NCBI GenBank assembly: GCA_015065765.1
Contig: SVPP01000018.1
Span: forward strand, 1 to 52,261
Length of the DNA stretch: 52,261 nucleotides
Source of the DNA: Oscillospiraceae bacterium
GTDB taxonomy: Bacteria; Bacillota; Clostridia; Oscillospirales; Acutalibacteraceae
Reading direction: 5' to 3'
The notes under the pieces were generated by a model. It saw only the letters and a program-made list of their open reading frames with translations, did no database searches and had not been told where the DNA came from. Position 1 is the first letter of the stretch, and each line of letters begins with the position of its first letter. The position numbers were made by a program, and so were the translations under genes. Shown piece by piece: positions 15,612 through 24,161 of this stretch.

Positions 15612-15760
15612 AATGCAGAGTGCAGAACGCAGAATGCAGATTTTCGGATCTGCGACGCTATTGTATTGATGAAAACCAAAGGTTATATTGCAGGAAATGG
15701 CGTTTATGACATTCCGCAAATAAAACATTAACGGTTCGTCAGAAACCGCCGAACCCTACG
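15612..15760 (-). repeat. Dispersed intergenic repeat, diverged inverted copy
   Basis: Read on the minus strand, this has the same order of blocks as the copies at 39391 and 44194: GTAGGGTTCGG, then CGAACCGTTAA, TTTGCGGA and finally GCGTCGCAGATCCGA with repeated ATTCTGC-like units. The middle is diverged. It fills most of the 15602-16000 gap, which holds no gene. Confidence 0.7.
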
Positions 15761-15811
15761 ATGTGATTTATTCAGAGCGATAAATTGTAATTTATCTGTA
15801 TAGTTCGATTT

Positions 15812-15876
15812 CAGGCTCCCCTTGAAAATGCAAGGGGAGCTGTCAAAATCTATGATTTTGACTGAGGGGATTTTTC
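15812..15876 (+). repeat. Double-hairpin REP-like element (GGCTCCCCTTG type)
   Basis: GCTCCCCTTG (15814-15823) pairs with CAAGGGGAGC (15831-15840), and TCAAAATC (15843-15850) pairs with GATTTTGA (15854-15861), followed by CTGAGGGGATTTTT. I recall similar 'GCTCCCCTTG...AAGGGGAGCTGTC' elements from intergenic regions of gut Clostridia. It could also terminate transcription. Confidence 0.65.
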
Positions 15877-16000
15877 GTTTAAATTATAATTTGCCTGAAT
15901 GTTTGACGTAATTGTTTTGAAAAAATTACAGTTATTTCCTTGATTTTATGCATATAATATGGTAAAATCTGTTAATCGTAAAAAATGAGGAGGATTTGAT

Positions 16001-17212
16001 TTGAAAAAGTTTTCAGTAAAATTGTTATCATTTTTCTTTGCAGTGTTTATTGCAAGTTCTGCAGTTTTCGCAGTTACTGCCGCAGTCAACGAGGAAATGA
16101 CGGGTACAAAAGCACCTGCACTTCAGCTTGTTGACAGACTTTCGGGACAGGATGCCGTAAGAGCAGTTCCGGCAAAGGCAAAGGACGAAAAACCTGCAAT
16201 TGCAATTTCAAGCGAACATCTCTCAGTAACTGTAGGCAGAAGAATTCAGCTCCATGCAACAGTTACGGGAGTCAGTGAAGTTCCTGAAATCACATGGACA
16301 TCTTCTGATGAAAAGGTTGCAACTGTCAATGAAAAAGGTAAGGTAAGAGGTAAAGAAGCAGGTAAAGTTATTATTACTGCATCATGCGAAGTTGGCGGCA
16401 AGAAGCTCAGCGCAGATTTCGCTCTCAATGTTGTCACAAGCTCAAATCTTATCAAAGACCTTCTTGAAAAATATCAGGTTCTTTCCTATCAGTACAGCTA
16501 CATCGATGACTATTATTACACAAACGATAAGGAAGCATGGCAGTACAATTTCGGCTACGGCCCCATTTATGATATTGCAGCACCTTATATTCTCCTTGAA
16601 TATGACTATGTAAGAGTTTTCTTCACTTACGAGGAAAAGGACTGGATGATTCAGCTCTGGAAGGGTCAGTACGGACTTATTTTCTATGGCTCAGAAATCG
16701 GCATCTACAACAAGAAGCAGAGCGAAGAGCCCGATAACATTTTCACATTCTATGCATGTCCCCCTGAAGAGGACTGGATAAAGATGGAAATGACTCTCTA
16801 TCATCAGCAGCTTGACGGCTCATATAAGAGAGAATTTACAAGACCTTACGGCGATTACTGGTGGTGCACAGGCTTCAAGGACGGACATCTGAGAATTGAA
16901 GAGCCGGCAGATGAGCTGCGCATGGTTGGCAGACTTACTCTCAAGGATAAAGAAATGGCAAAGCTTTTTGCAGCAGGACTTGAAGAATGCGGCTTCACTA
17001 AGGTTGACAGCAAGGATAAGGTTGATGATGACTCCTTCTACATCAAGGGTAAGGACGTTTATCTTCAGTGGCAGGATATTAACGAGGCAGAAAACACAAT
17101 GCCCATCAAAGTTGGCGCAGGTGTTATCATCGCATCAAACATCCTCTCATTCATCCTTTCAATCCTTTCATTCTTCTCACTTATAGGACTTGGCGCATTG
17201 TTCTTTATCTGA
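16001..17212 (+). CDS. Exported Ig-like (Big_2) and DUF4474 protein with C-terminal membrane anchor
   Basis: The start is TTG at 16001 behind GAGGAGG. The 403-residue product has a signal peptide (about 1-28) and a bacterial Ig-like domain (about 65-145, 'ITWTSSDEKVATVNEKGKV'). A domain resembling DUF4474 follows (about 165-365, 'EAWQYNFGYGPIYDIAAPY' and 'WMIQLWKGQYG'), then a hydrophobic helix at the very end (about 375-402). It is probably held on the outer face of the membrane. The DUF4474 role is unknown. It is monocistronic and followed by several hairpins. Confidence 0.75.
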   Translation: MKKFSVKLLSFFFAVFIASSAVFAVTAAVNEEMTGTKAPALQLVDRLSGQDAVRAVPAKAKDEKPAIAISSEHLSVTVGRRIQLHATVTGVSEVPEITWTSSDEKVATVNEKGKVRGKEAGKVIITASCEVGGKKLSADFALNVVTSSNLIKDLLEKYQVLSYQYSYIDDYYYTNDKEAWQYNFGYGPIYDIAAPYILLEYDYVRVFFTYEEKDWMIQLWKGQYGLIFYGSEIGIYNKKQSEEPDNIFTFYACPPEEDWIKMEMTLYHQQLDGSYKREFTRPYGDYWWCTGFKDGHLRIEEPADELRMVGRLTLKDKEMAKLFAAGLEECGFTKVDSKDKVDDDSFYIKGKDVYLQWQDINEAENTMPIKVGAGVIIASNILSFILSILSFFSLIGLGALFFI

Positions 17213-17226
17213 TAGGTTGAATAACA

Positions 17227-17457
17227 AAAAACTCCTCAGTTTGCCCAAGTGTTCTTAAGGACACTTGGGCAGTTTTATTCGCCTTGCAGCGAGTGATATC
17301 ACTATATAAAAATTACTACCCGAAAAAGAGTTTTGTTTTCTCTTCTTCGGGTAGTTTTGTCTTATGCTGTTGCAAGCAGGAAATTTGTGTGCCAAATTTC
17401 GTTCATATTAAAGATAACTGTCCTTAGCAACCCTGCTCATTTCTGAGGAGTTTTTTT
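17227..17457. repeat. About 230-bp structured element bounded by ACTCCTCAG inverted repeats
   Basis: AAAAAACTCCTCAG (17227-17240) is inverted at 17443-17457 (CTGAGGAGTTTTTTT). Inside are a hairpin with 11-base arms (17242-17252/17261-17271, then TTTT), usable as the terminator of the DUF4474 gene, and a second hairpin with 16-base arms and one mismatch (17315-17330/17340-17355). No open frame is convincing. The nested layout resembles a small miniature-transposon-like element. Confidence 0.55.
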
Positions 17458-17460
17458 ATG

Positions 17461-17560
17461 CGGAGTGCAGAATGCAAAATTTCGGGTCTGCGATGATGAT
17501 TTATTAATTATATCAATGGTTGTACCGTGTGGGACGGGTTGATCGTCCCGAATAAGTAAA
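17461..17560 (-). repeat. Partial inverted copy of the dispersed intergenic repeat
   Basis: The minus strand reads CGCAGACCCGAAATTTTGCATTCTGCAC, the terminal block of the family, next to GGGACGATCAACCCGTCCC, a variant of the 'GGACGGTC...CCGTCC' hairpin of the full copies. Confidence 0.55.
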
Positions 17561-17563
17561 CAC

Positions 17564-17596
17564 AAAAATTTACGGGAGCCGTTTCGGCTCCCGTAA
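17564..17596 (-). terminator. Terminator of htpG
   Basis: TTACGGGAGCC (17570-17580) and GGCTCCCGTAA (17586-17596) form an 11-base stem. On the minus strand it is followed by ATTTTTGTG, giving a U tract downstream of the htpG stop. Confidence 0.8.
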
Positions 17597-17643
17597 GATG
17601 TTTCCGCCCGTTTTATAACAAAACAGACATTTGTGTTGGCTTT

Positions 17644-19518
17644 TTACATAAGCTCGCAGATAAGGTTTGAAAACTCAACAGGGTCCTCAATGCCTAAGCC
17701 TTCAATGAGAAGTGCCTGTGAATAAAGAAGACTTGCATACTTTGCAACTTTCTCCTTGTCGTTTTCAAAGAGAGAGGTGAGCGTGCTGAAAATCTTATGC
17801 TCTGCGTTGATTTCGAGAACTCTTTCAGCTTTCACATTTGTATCGTTGGGCATTGCGGTGAGAACCTTTTCCATTTCAAGTGAAAGTTCACCCTTTGCAG
17901 TCAGGCATACGGGATGGCTCTTGAGCCTTGATGAAAGTCTTACTTCTGCTACTTTTCCGTCAAGGCTTTCTTTCATGAACTCCAGCATTTCACGGCTCAT
18001 GTCAGCTTTCTTCTTTGCTTCTTCTTTTTCTTCCTCAGTTTCAATACCTAAATCCTCAGAAGAGATTGAGCGGAATTCTTTTTCATCGAATTTGCCCATG
18101 ATTTTCAGCATGAACTCGTCAACATCCTGAGTCAGATAGAGGATTTCGTAGCCTTTGTCCATAATAGCCTCAGCCTGAGGAAGACGTGAAATTTTCTCTT
18201 TGCTTTCGCCTGTTGCGTAGTAGATGAATTTCTGTTCTTCCTTCATTCTTGAAACATATTCTTCAAGTGTCACAAGCTTGTCTTCAAAGCTTGATTCAAA
18301 CATGATAAGGTCTTTAAGTAAATCAGTAGTTTCGCCGTAACCGCTGTAGAGACCGTATTTGAGATTGAGACCGAACTGTGCGTAGAACTCCTCATATTTC
18401 TCTCTGTCATTACGGAGCATGGAAAGAAGCTCGGACTTGATTTTCTTTTCGAGACGTGATGAAATGAGTTTTAATTGTCTATCATGCTGGAGCATTTCAC
18501 GGGAAATGTTCAGTGACAAATCCTGAGAGTCAACAAGACCTTTCACAAAGCTGAAATGGTCGGGAACAAGGTCCTTGCATGTGTCCATGATAAGAACACC
18601 GCTGGCATAAAGTCTGAGACCTTTTTCGTAATCGCGGTTATAATAATTGTAAGGAGCTTTTGAGGGGATGAAGAGAAGAGCGTTATATGTTGCGGTGCCC
18701 TCTGTAGATGTGTTGATAACCTTCAGAGGCTCTGCAAAATCTCCGAAGTTCATCCTGTAAAACTCGTTGTATTCCTCGTCTTCAATTTCGTTTTTGTTTT
18801 TTCTCCACAGTGGAACCATGCTGTTGATGGCTGTGATTTCCTTGTATTCCTCAAATTCCTTTGTTTCCTCATTCATTCTTGAAGAGGTAATTTCCATTTT
18901 GATAGGATAGCGGATGTAGTCGGAATATTTTTTGATAAGACGGCGAAGAGTATATTCATTCAGGAAAGAAGTGTAATCTTCTTCCTCTGTATCTTCCTTG
19001 ATTGTGAGAACGATTTTTGTACCGTGTGAGTCTTTTTCACACTCTGTTACAGTGTAGCCGTCAGCACCTTCGGAATACCATTTGTAAGCGGTGTCAGCAC
19101 CGTAAGCCTTTGAATAAACTGCAACTGATTCAGCTACCATAAATGCAGAATAGAAGCCAACGCCGAACTGACCGATAATGTCGATTTCCTCGTTTTTCTC
19201 GTTTTCCTGCTTGAATGAGAGAGAACCGCTCTTTGCGATTGTGCCGAGGTTGTTTTCAAGGTCCTCTTTAGTCATACCGCAGCCGTTGTCGGAGATTGTG
19301 ATTGTTCTGTTTTCTGTGTCACTTTCGATGAAAATTTCAAAGTCATCTCTTGACAAGCCTGTGTCACCTGATGACAGAGCATGATAATAAAGCTTGTCAA
19401 TTGCGTCGCTTGCGTTTGATATGATTTCACGAAGGAAAATTTCCTTGTGAGTGTAAATTGAGTTAATCATAAGGTCGAGAAGTCGCTTTGATTCCGCCTT
19501 GAACTGTTTTTTAGCCAT
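17644..19518 (-). CDS. htpG: HtpG, bacterial Hsp90 chaperone
   Basis: The 624-residue protein begins '[17 protein letters not shown]', with a GGAGG site just upstream; the longer frame adds 12 residues with no better signal. The GHKL ATPase motifs are visible: '[13 protein letters not shown]', Asp-Asn-Gly-Cys-Gly-Met, and '[13 protein letters not shown]'. The middle domain has '[13 protein letters not shown]'. It is a cytoplasmic ATP-dependent folding chaperone working as a dimer. A perfect CIRCE element lies between start and promoter region, placing it in the HrcA heat-shock regulon. Confidence 0.97.
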   Translation of the reverse strand: MAKKQFKAESKRLLDLMINSIYTHKEIFLREIISNASDAIDKLYYHALSSGDTGLSRDDFEIFIESDTENRTITISDNGCGMTKEDLENNLGTIAKSGSLSFKQENEKNEEIDIIGQFGVGFYSAFMVAESVAVYSKAYGADTAYKWYSEGADGYTVTECEKDSHGTKIVLTIKEDTEEEDYTSFLNEYTLRRLIKKYSDYIRYPIKMEITSSRMNEETKEFEEYKEITAINSMVPLWRKNKNEIEDEEYNEFYRMNFGDFAEPLKVINTSTEGTATYNALLFIPSKAPYNYYNRDYEKGLRLYASGVLIMDTCKDLVPDHFSFVKGLVDSQDLSLNISREMLQHDRQLKLISSRLEKKIKSELLSMLRNDREKYEEFYAQFGLNLKYGLYSGYGETTDLLKDLIMFESSFEDKLVTLEEYVSRMKEEQKFIYYATGESKEKISRLPQAEAIMDKGYEILYLTQDVDEFMLKIMGKFDEKEFRSISSEDLGIETEEEKEEAKKKADMSREMLEFMKESLDGKVAEVRLSSRLKSHPVCLTAKGELSLEMEKVLTAMPNDTNVKAERVLEINAEHKIFSTLTSLFENDKEKVAKYASLLYSQALLIEGLGIEDPVEFSNLICELM

Positions 19519-19541
19519 TTTTAAGCCTCCGTAGAACTGTT

Positions 19542-19568
19542 TTAGCACTCTCACTTATCGAGTGCTAA
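19542..19568 (-). promoter_or_regulatory. CIRCE element (HrcA operator) of htpG
   Basis: TTAGCACTC (19542-19550), nine bases, GAGTGCTAA (19560-19568): an exact match to the CIRCE consensus. It lies 24 bases upstream of the htpG start, so HrcA would repress htpG and release it under heat or misfolding stress. Confidence 0.97.
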
Positions 19569-19651
19569 AAGTAAATATAAACCATATTTGTTAAACAATA
19601 TAGTCGAAATTATTAACGGATTGTTAAAATGGAAGAAAAAGTAAAAATCAT

Positions 19652-19680
19652 TTGTAAAATGCGGATATATTTGGTATAAT
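19652..19680 (+). promoter_or_regulatory. Promoter of the tmk gene cluster
   Basis: TTGTAA (19652-19657) and TATAAT (19675-19680) are 17 bases apart, 36 bases before the tmk ATG. It diverges from htpG. Confidence 0.7.
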
Positions 19681-19716
19681 AATAAACTGAGAAAAAATGT
19701 TCAGAGGTGTAAAGGT

Positions 19717-20382
19717 ATGAAAGGTAAGCTTATTGTTATTGAAGGACTTGACGGAAGCGGAAAGTCAACACAGATTAACCTCCTTGCGGAAGAGGTGAAA
19801 AGAAGAGGACTCCAATATAAGCAGATAAAGCTTCCCAACTATGACGGAGATTCTTCGGCTCTTGTAAAAATGTATCTTGCAGGCACTTTCGGCAAAAATC
19901 CCGAGGATGTGAACGCTTATGCCGCATCAGCCTTTTATGCCGTTGACCGCTTTGCATCCTTCAAAACAATCTGGAAAGATGATTACGAAAAGGGCAGTGT
20001 GATTCTTGCTGACAGATACACAACCTCAAACGCATACCATCAGATGATTAAACAGCCCAGAGAAAACTGGGATGCATATATTGAATGGCTTGAAGATTTT
20101 GAGTATAACAAAATCGGTATTCCAAAGCCCGACCTTGTAATTTATCTTGACATGCCTGTGGAGATTTCACAGAAGCTTATGACAAGCCGTTATGAAGGTA
20201 ACGAGAGCAAAAAGGATGTACATGAGGCGAATGTTGCATATCTCAACGCTTGCAGAGAGGCTGCAGCATATGCGTCTGAAAAAATGGGCTGGGTGAGAAT
20301 TGCCTGCTCAGATGGCGATAACGCAAGAAGCATTGAAGCAATTGCAGAAGATATCAGGACAAGCATCGAAAGGATTCTTTGA
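19717..20382 (+). CDS. tmk: Thymidylate kinase
   Basis: The 221-residue protein has the P-loop Gly10-Leu-Asp-Gly-Ser-Gly-Lys-Ser-Thr18 and the Asp-Arg-Tyr-Thr-Thr-Ser-Asn-Ala-Tyr-His-Gln motif for dTMP binding. It phosphorylates dTMP to dTDP in the cytoplasm for DNA synthesis. It is first in a run of closely spaced plus-strand genes (gaps of 3-30 bases) to about 27.2 kb. The Tyr-Asp-Gly after Leu-Pro-Asn is typical of clostridial forms. Confidence 0.93.
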   Translation: MKGKLIVIEGLDGSGKSTQINLLAEEVKRRGLQYKQIKLPNYDGDSSALVKMYLAGTFGKNPEDVNAYAASAFYAVDRFASFKTIWKDDYEKGSVILADRYTTSNAYHQMIKQPRENWDAYIEWLEDFEYNKIGIPKPDLVIYLDMPVEISQKLMTSRYEGNESKKDVHEANVAYLNACREAAAYASEKMGWVRIACSDGDNARSIEAIAEDIRTSIERIL

Positions 20383-20385
20383 TTT

Positions 20386-21258
20386 ATGTTGGAATTTAAA
20401 GCTCCCGCGCTCAGCGATGTGGAGAAGATAAGAAAAATTTTAAAGCATGTTACAGGTGACAACTGTCAGATGTGTTTAGGCTCATTTTTCAACTGGGGAC
20501 CTGAATATAATCTTGAAATTGCCTTTGCCTACGACTGCCTTGTGACAAGAGGCGGAAAAAAGGGGAAACGCAACTTCTGTTTTCCGCAGGGTGACGGTGA
20601 CAGAAAGAAAATCATCGAAGAGCTTCTCAGTGAAGAAAACCTCAGCTTCTACGGACTTCTTCCCTCAGATGTGGATTTTGTCGAGAAGGAATTCCCCGGT
20701 ATGTTTGAATTTACGGAGAACAGAGACTCTGCAGACTACATCTATCTTGTGGAAGATTTAGCTGAGCTTAAAGGTAAAAAATATCATTCAAAGCGTAATC
20801 ACATAAAATATTTTGAAAAAAACTATAACTGGACTTATGAGAGGCTGACAGAGAAAAATCTCTCAGACTGCATAAGAATGACAGAAAAATGGATAGAAGA
20901 AAATGAAGAGAAAATCGAGGACGGAGTTGACACTGAGCTTGATGTCATAAAGCGTGCCTTTGATAATTTTACACATCTTGGTTTTACAGGCGGAGTTATC
21001 CGCGTTGACGGCGAGGTTGTGGCATGGACTCTCGGCGAGAAGCTCAGCGAAGACACCTTCTGCACCCATTTTGAAAAGGCATTTTCAGACATACGCGGCG
21101 CATATCCCATGATAAACCGCGAGTTTGCGAAGAATGAGCTTGCTTCATACACCTTTGTAAACCGTGAAGAGGATATGGGACTTGAAGGTCTGAGAAAAGC
21201 AAAACTCAGCTATAAACCTGTAAAACTCGGCATTATCTACAACGCAAAAAGGAGATGA
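20386..21258 (+). CDS. DUF2156-family protein (acyltransferase-like fold)
   Basis: The 290-residue protein has a segment typical of DUF2156, the domain shared with the catalytic part of lysyl-phosphatidylglycerol synthases: 'YIYLVEDLAELKGKKYHSKR' then Asn-His-Ile-Lys-Tyr-Phe. Two GNAT-like halves can be inferred, without membrane segments or signal peptide. It begins three bases after tmk and ends close to a GNAT gene, so translation is probably coupled. The substrate is not known; aminoacyl or acyl transfer is an inference from the fold. Confidence 0.75.
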   Translation: MLEFKAPALSDVEKIRKILKHVTGDNCQMCLGSFFNWGPEYNLEIAFAYDCLVTRGGKKGKRNFCFPQGDGDRKKIIEELLSEENLSFYGLLPSDVDFVEKEFPGMFEFTENRDSADYIYLVEDLAELKGKKYHSKRNHIKYFEKNYNWTYERLTEKNLSDCIRMTEKWIEENEEKIEDGVDTELDVIKRAFDNFTHLGFTGGVIRVDGEVVAWTLGEKLSEDTFCTHFEKAFSDIRGAYPMINREFAKNELASYTFVNREEDMGLEGLRKAKLSYKPVKLGIIYNAKRR

Positions 21259-21262
21259 AAGC

Positions 21263-22075
21263 GTGTTTCGTTTTGCCAATGAAAATGACAGGCAGAGCCT
21301 CTTTGAATTGTGGAATTCATGCTTCGGTGATGATGAGGCTTATGTTTTCCCTTTTCTGGACTGTTTTCTTGTGAATGATAACGCTTATATTTACGAGGAT
21401 AAGGGCAGAATTGTCAGTGCAGTTTATGCCCTTGATTGCGAAATAAAAGGTTACAAAGCCGTTTATTTTTATGCTGTAGCCACTGATGAAAACTACAGAA
21501 AACAAGGTCTTGCAAGGCATGAAATGGAGTTTCTCATTGACTATAAAACGAAAAAAGGAGCAGAAATTTTTCTGCTTACTCCCAGTAATGAGAAAAACAG
21601 AAATTATTATGCAAAGCTTGGTTTTTGCGATTTCTTTTACTGTGAAAAAAGAACTTTTGAAAAGAGGAAAGAGACAAGAGAACTTACTGATGAATACAGT
21701 TTTGCAGAGCTTTTTTTTCTCAGAGAAAAGGTTTTCGGCGAAAGAAACTTTGTGTCATTTCCCAAGAAGCATTTTGACTTTGCACTGATGTTTTCTGAGA
21801 AAATCTTTGCAGAAAAAGAGGACGGAAAATGCGTCTCTTACGCTCTTGTAAACGGCAAAAACATAACAGAGCTTTGCTGTGAAAAAGATGCAGATGTTTT
21901 TGCCGCTGCAGTTCTTGAAAAAATCGGTGAGGAAAAGGCGGAAGTTTACATTCCCATTGAGGAAAACACTGAACATGACAGTTGCAAAATACCTCGTGGT
22001 ATGGTATACTGTTCTAATAAAGATTTGAAAGAAACTTTAAGCGAAAACACATTTCTTTCGCTTAATCTGGAGTGA
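21263..22075 (+). CDS. GNAT-family N-acetyltransferase
   Basis: GTG start behind AAAGGAG. The N-terminal 140 residues form a GNAT domain: 'YFYAVATDENYRKQGLARHEM' is the acetyl-CoA-binding motif A, followed by Leu-Leu-Thr-Pro-Ser-Asn-Glu-Lys-Asn-Arg-x-Tyr-Tyr-x-Lys-Leu-Gly-Phe. The C-terminal 130 residues look like the second domain of Eis-like two-domain acetyltransferases, though this is less clear. The acceptor is unknown. It lies four bases after the DUF2156 gene and six before the DJ-1 gene. Confidence 0.8.
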   Translation: MFRFANENDRQSLFELWNSCFGDDEAYVFPFLDCFLVNDNAYIYEDKGRIVSAVYALDCEIKGYKAVYFYAVATDENYRKQGLARHEMEFLIDYKTKKGAEIFLLTPSNEKNRNYYAKLGFCDFFYCEKRTFEKRKETRELTDEYSFAELFFLREKVFGERNFVSFPKKHFDFALMFSEKIFAEKEDGKCVSYALVNGKNITELCCEKDADVFAAAVLEKIGEEKAEVYIPIEENTEHDSCKIPRGMVYCSNKDLKETLSENTFLSLNLE

Positions 22076-22081
22076 TAAAAA

Positions 22082-22624
22082 ATGATTTACGTATTTATGG
22101 CAGACGGCACTGAAGAGCTTGAGGCAATTGCCACAATTGATATGCTCCGCCGTGCAGAGCTTGATGTTATGACACTTGGCGTTGGTTCACAGATGATTGT
22201 GTCCTCACATGGTGTTGGAATTGTCTGCGATGCTGACGAAAAAAACATCGAACCTGATGAAACTCTTCAGGCAGTTGTGATTCCGGGCGGAATGCCGGGA
22301 ACACTCAATATTGAAAAATCTCCTTACGCTCAGAAGTTTATTGACTACGCAAACGAGAACGGAAAAATTATTGCAACCATCTGTGCCGCACCGTCAGTGC
22401 TCGGTCATAAAGGACTTTTAAAGGGCAGAAAGGCTACATGCTTCCCCGGCTTTGAAACAGAACTTGAGGGTGCAGAATATGTGGACTGCGGAGTCGTTCA
22501 GGACGGCAACATAATCACTGCAAAGGGTGCAGGTGTTGCAATTGAATTCGGACTTAAAATTGCAGAGCAGTTTGTAAGCAAGGACGAAACAGAAAAAATC
22601 TATCTTTCAATTCAGAAAATGTAA
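22082..22624 (+). CDS. DJ-1/PfpI (YajL-like) family protein
   Basis: The 180-residue protein has the conserved nucleophile elbow 'ATICAAPSVLG', with Cys near residue 100, and an N-terminal Glu at about 15 ('GTEELEAIATIDMLRRA') that lowers its pKa. Members act as glyoxalase/deglycase-like or oxidative-stress proteins in the cytoplasm. 'VIPGGMPG' and 'TAKGAGVAIEFGL' are further family marks. It lies inside the tmk-mltG gene run. The exact activity cannot be told from sequence. Confidence 0.9.
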   Translation: MIYVFMADGTEELEAIATIDMLRRAELDVMTLGVGSQMIVSSHGVGIVCDADEKNIEPDETLQAVVIPGGMPGTLNIEKSPYAQKFIDYANENGKIIATICAAPSVLGHKGLLKGRKATCFPGFETELEGAEYVDCGVVQDGNIITAKGAGVAIEFGLKIAEQFVSKDETEKIYLSIQKM

Positions 22625-22654
22625 TTTTTAAAGATACAGAAAGGAGAGTCTTTC

Positions 22655-24148
22655 ATGGAGGACTTCTTCGGAAAAGATGAACAGAACGGTCTTTCTGATT
22701 TCACAGTGCCTTCAAAAGAGGAAAAAAGACCGCCTGAGTACAACCCTGAGTCAAGAAGAAAAAAGGTTGAAAATTTTGTGGTTCATATTGAGGAATTTGA
22801 CGAGGACCCGGTAGAACCTCAGTTGAAAAAGCACGATACCGTTTCCAACAGACCTCAGGCAAAGGGAGAAATTTATTTTACAAATTATCAGAAGCAGAGA
22901 CAGACTTCTCCCGAAAAAAAATTAACAGACAGGGATTTAGGTATGTTCAGTGATGAGGGTGCCGGAAAACGGAATATTCCTGACAGACCTGTTTCAAAAA
23001 CTCCTGCCAAAAAACAGAATAATAAAAAGAAGAGAAGAAAGCTTACGGAAGAGGAGCTTAAGAAGATGCGGGAAACATATTCACGCACCTTCTATATCGC
23101 CATGGTTTGTGTTCTTGTTTTTACCGTTCTTCTGTCAACTGTGGGAATTCAGTGCATCAATGATGCCCTTGCAATTTCTGTCAGTGATGAAGAGGTTGAG
23201 GTGACAATTCCCGACGGTATCACCACAAGCGAAGCTATTGACCTTTTCAAGGAAAAGGGACTTATCAATGTGAAGTGGTTCAGCAATCTTTTTGCCGCTT
23301 TCAGAGGCTATGACAAGGACGGAATCCATTACTATGTAAACGGTGAGGAGAAGCTTCAACCATATGTGGGCGGAACATATTACCTTTCAAGCTCAATGGG
23401 TATTGAGGGCATGCTCAACGTTATCCTTGATAACTCTGCAGGCTCAGAGCAGACAGTAAGCGTCACATTCCCCGAGGGATATTCAATCGCACAGATTGTC
23501 AACCGCCTTGAGGACTATGAGATTATAACTGATGACAAGAAATTTGTTTCTGCCGCAAACTATGACTATAACTATGCTTTCCTTGACGGCGAAGACGACA
23601 GTGTGCCTCTTGCTCTTGAAGGATATCTTTTCCCCGATACTTATGACATGTTTATCGGCGAGAGCACATCAAGCATCGTCAAGAGATTCCTTGATAACTT
23701 CAATGAAAAATGGTCTGAGAAATATCAGAAGCGTGCTGAGGAATTAGGTATGACAACAAACGAAATCCTCACAATCGCTTCTATTATCCAGAAGGAAGCC
23801 GCAGGCTCTACCCAGATGAAGGAAATTTCATCGGTAATTCATAACAGACTTGAAAAGTCAATGAACTATCCTACACTTCAGTGCGATTCAACAGCGCTGT
23901 ATGTTACAAATCATCTCTCAGACCTTCTCGGTGAGAGCAAGGCAAGTCCCTATCTCAGCGAGTATGACACATATATGTGCATGGGACTTCCCAAAGGTCC
24001 TATCTGTAACCCGGGACTTGAAGCAATTGAGGCAGCACTTTACCCCGCTGACACAGACTATTTGTATTTCTGCCACGATAAGAGCGGAAATGTTTACTAT
24101 GCAGTAACAGACTACGAGCATCAGGTAAACGTAGCAAAGATAAGATAA
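22655..24148 (+). CDS. mltG: Endolytic murein transglycosylase MltG (YceG-like)
   Basis: The 497-residue protein has a long charged cytoplasmic N-terminus (about 1-144, very basic near 115-130), one membrane helix (about 146-166), a LysM-like region and the YceG catalytic domain. In that domain 'ASIIQKEAA' holds the catalytic Glu, and 'YPTLQCDSTALY', 'YDTYMCMGLPKGPICNPG' and 'YLYFCHD' follow. It cuts nascent peptidoglycan strands at the outer membrane face. AAGGAG precedes the ATG. In B. subtilis the homologue (yrrL) is followed by U32 peptidase genes, as here. Confidence 0.93.
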   Translation: MEDFFGKDEQNGLSDFTVPSKEEKRPPEYNPESRRKKVENFVVHIEEFDEDPVEPQLKKHDTVSNRPQAKGEIYFTNYQKQRQTSPEKKLTDRDLGMFSDEGAGKRNIPDRPVSKTPAKKQNNKKKRRKLTEEELKKMRETYSRTFYIAMVCVLVFTVLLSTVGIQCINDALAISVSDEEVEVTIPDGITTSEAIDLFKEKGLINVKWFSNLFAAFRGYDKDGIHYYVNGEEKLQPYVGGTYYLSSSMGIEGMLNVILDNSAGSEQTVSVTFPEGYSIAQIVNRLEDYEIITDDKKFVSAANYDYNYAFLDGEDDSVPLALEGYLFPDTYDMFIGESTSSIVKRFLDNFNEKWSEKYQKRAEELGMTTNEILTIASIIQKEAAGSTQMKEISSVIHNRLEKSMNYPTLQCDSTALYVTNHLSDLLGESKASPYLSEYDTYMCMGLPKGPICNPGLEAIEAALYPADTDYLYFCHDKSGNVYYAVTDYEHQVNVAKIR

Positions 24149-24161
24149 GGATGAAAAAGCT

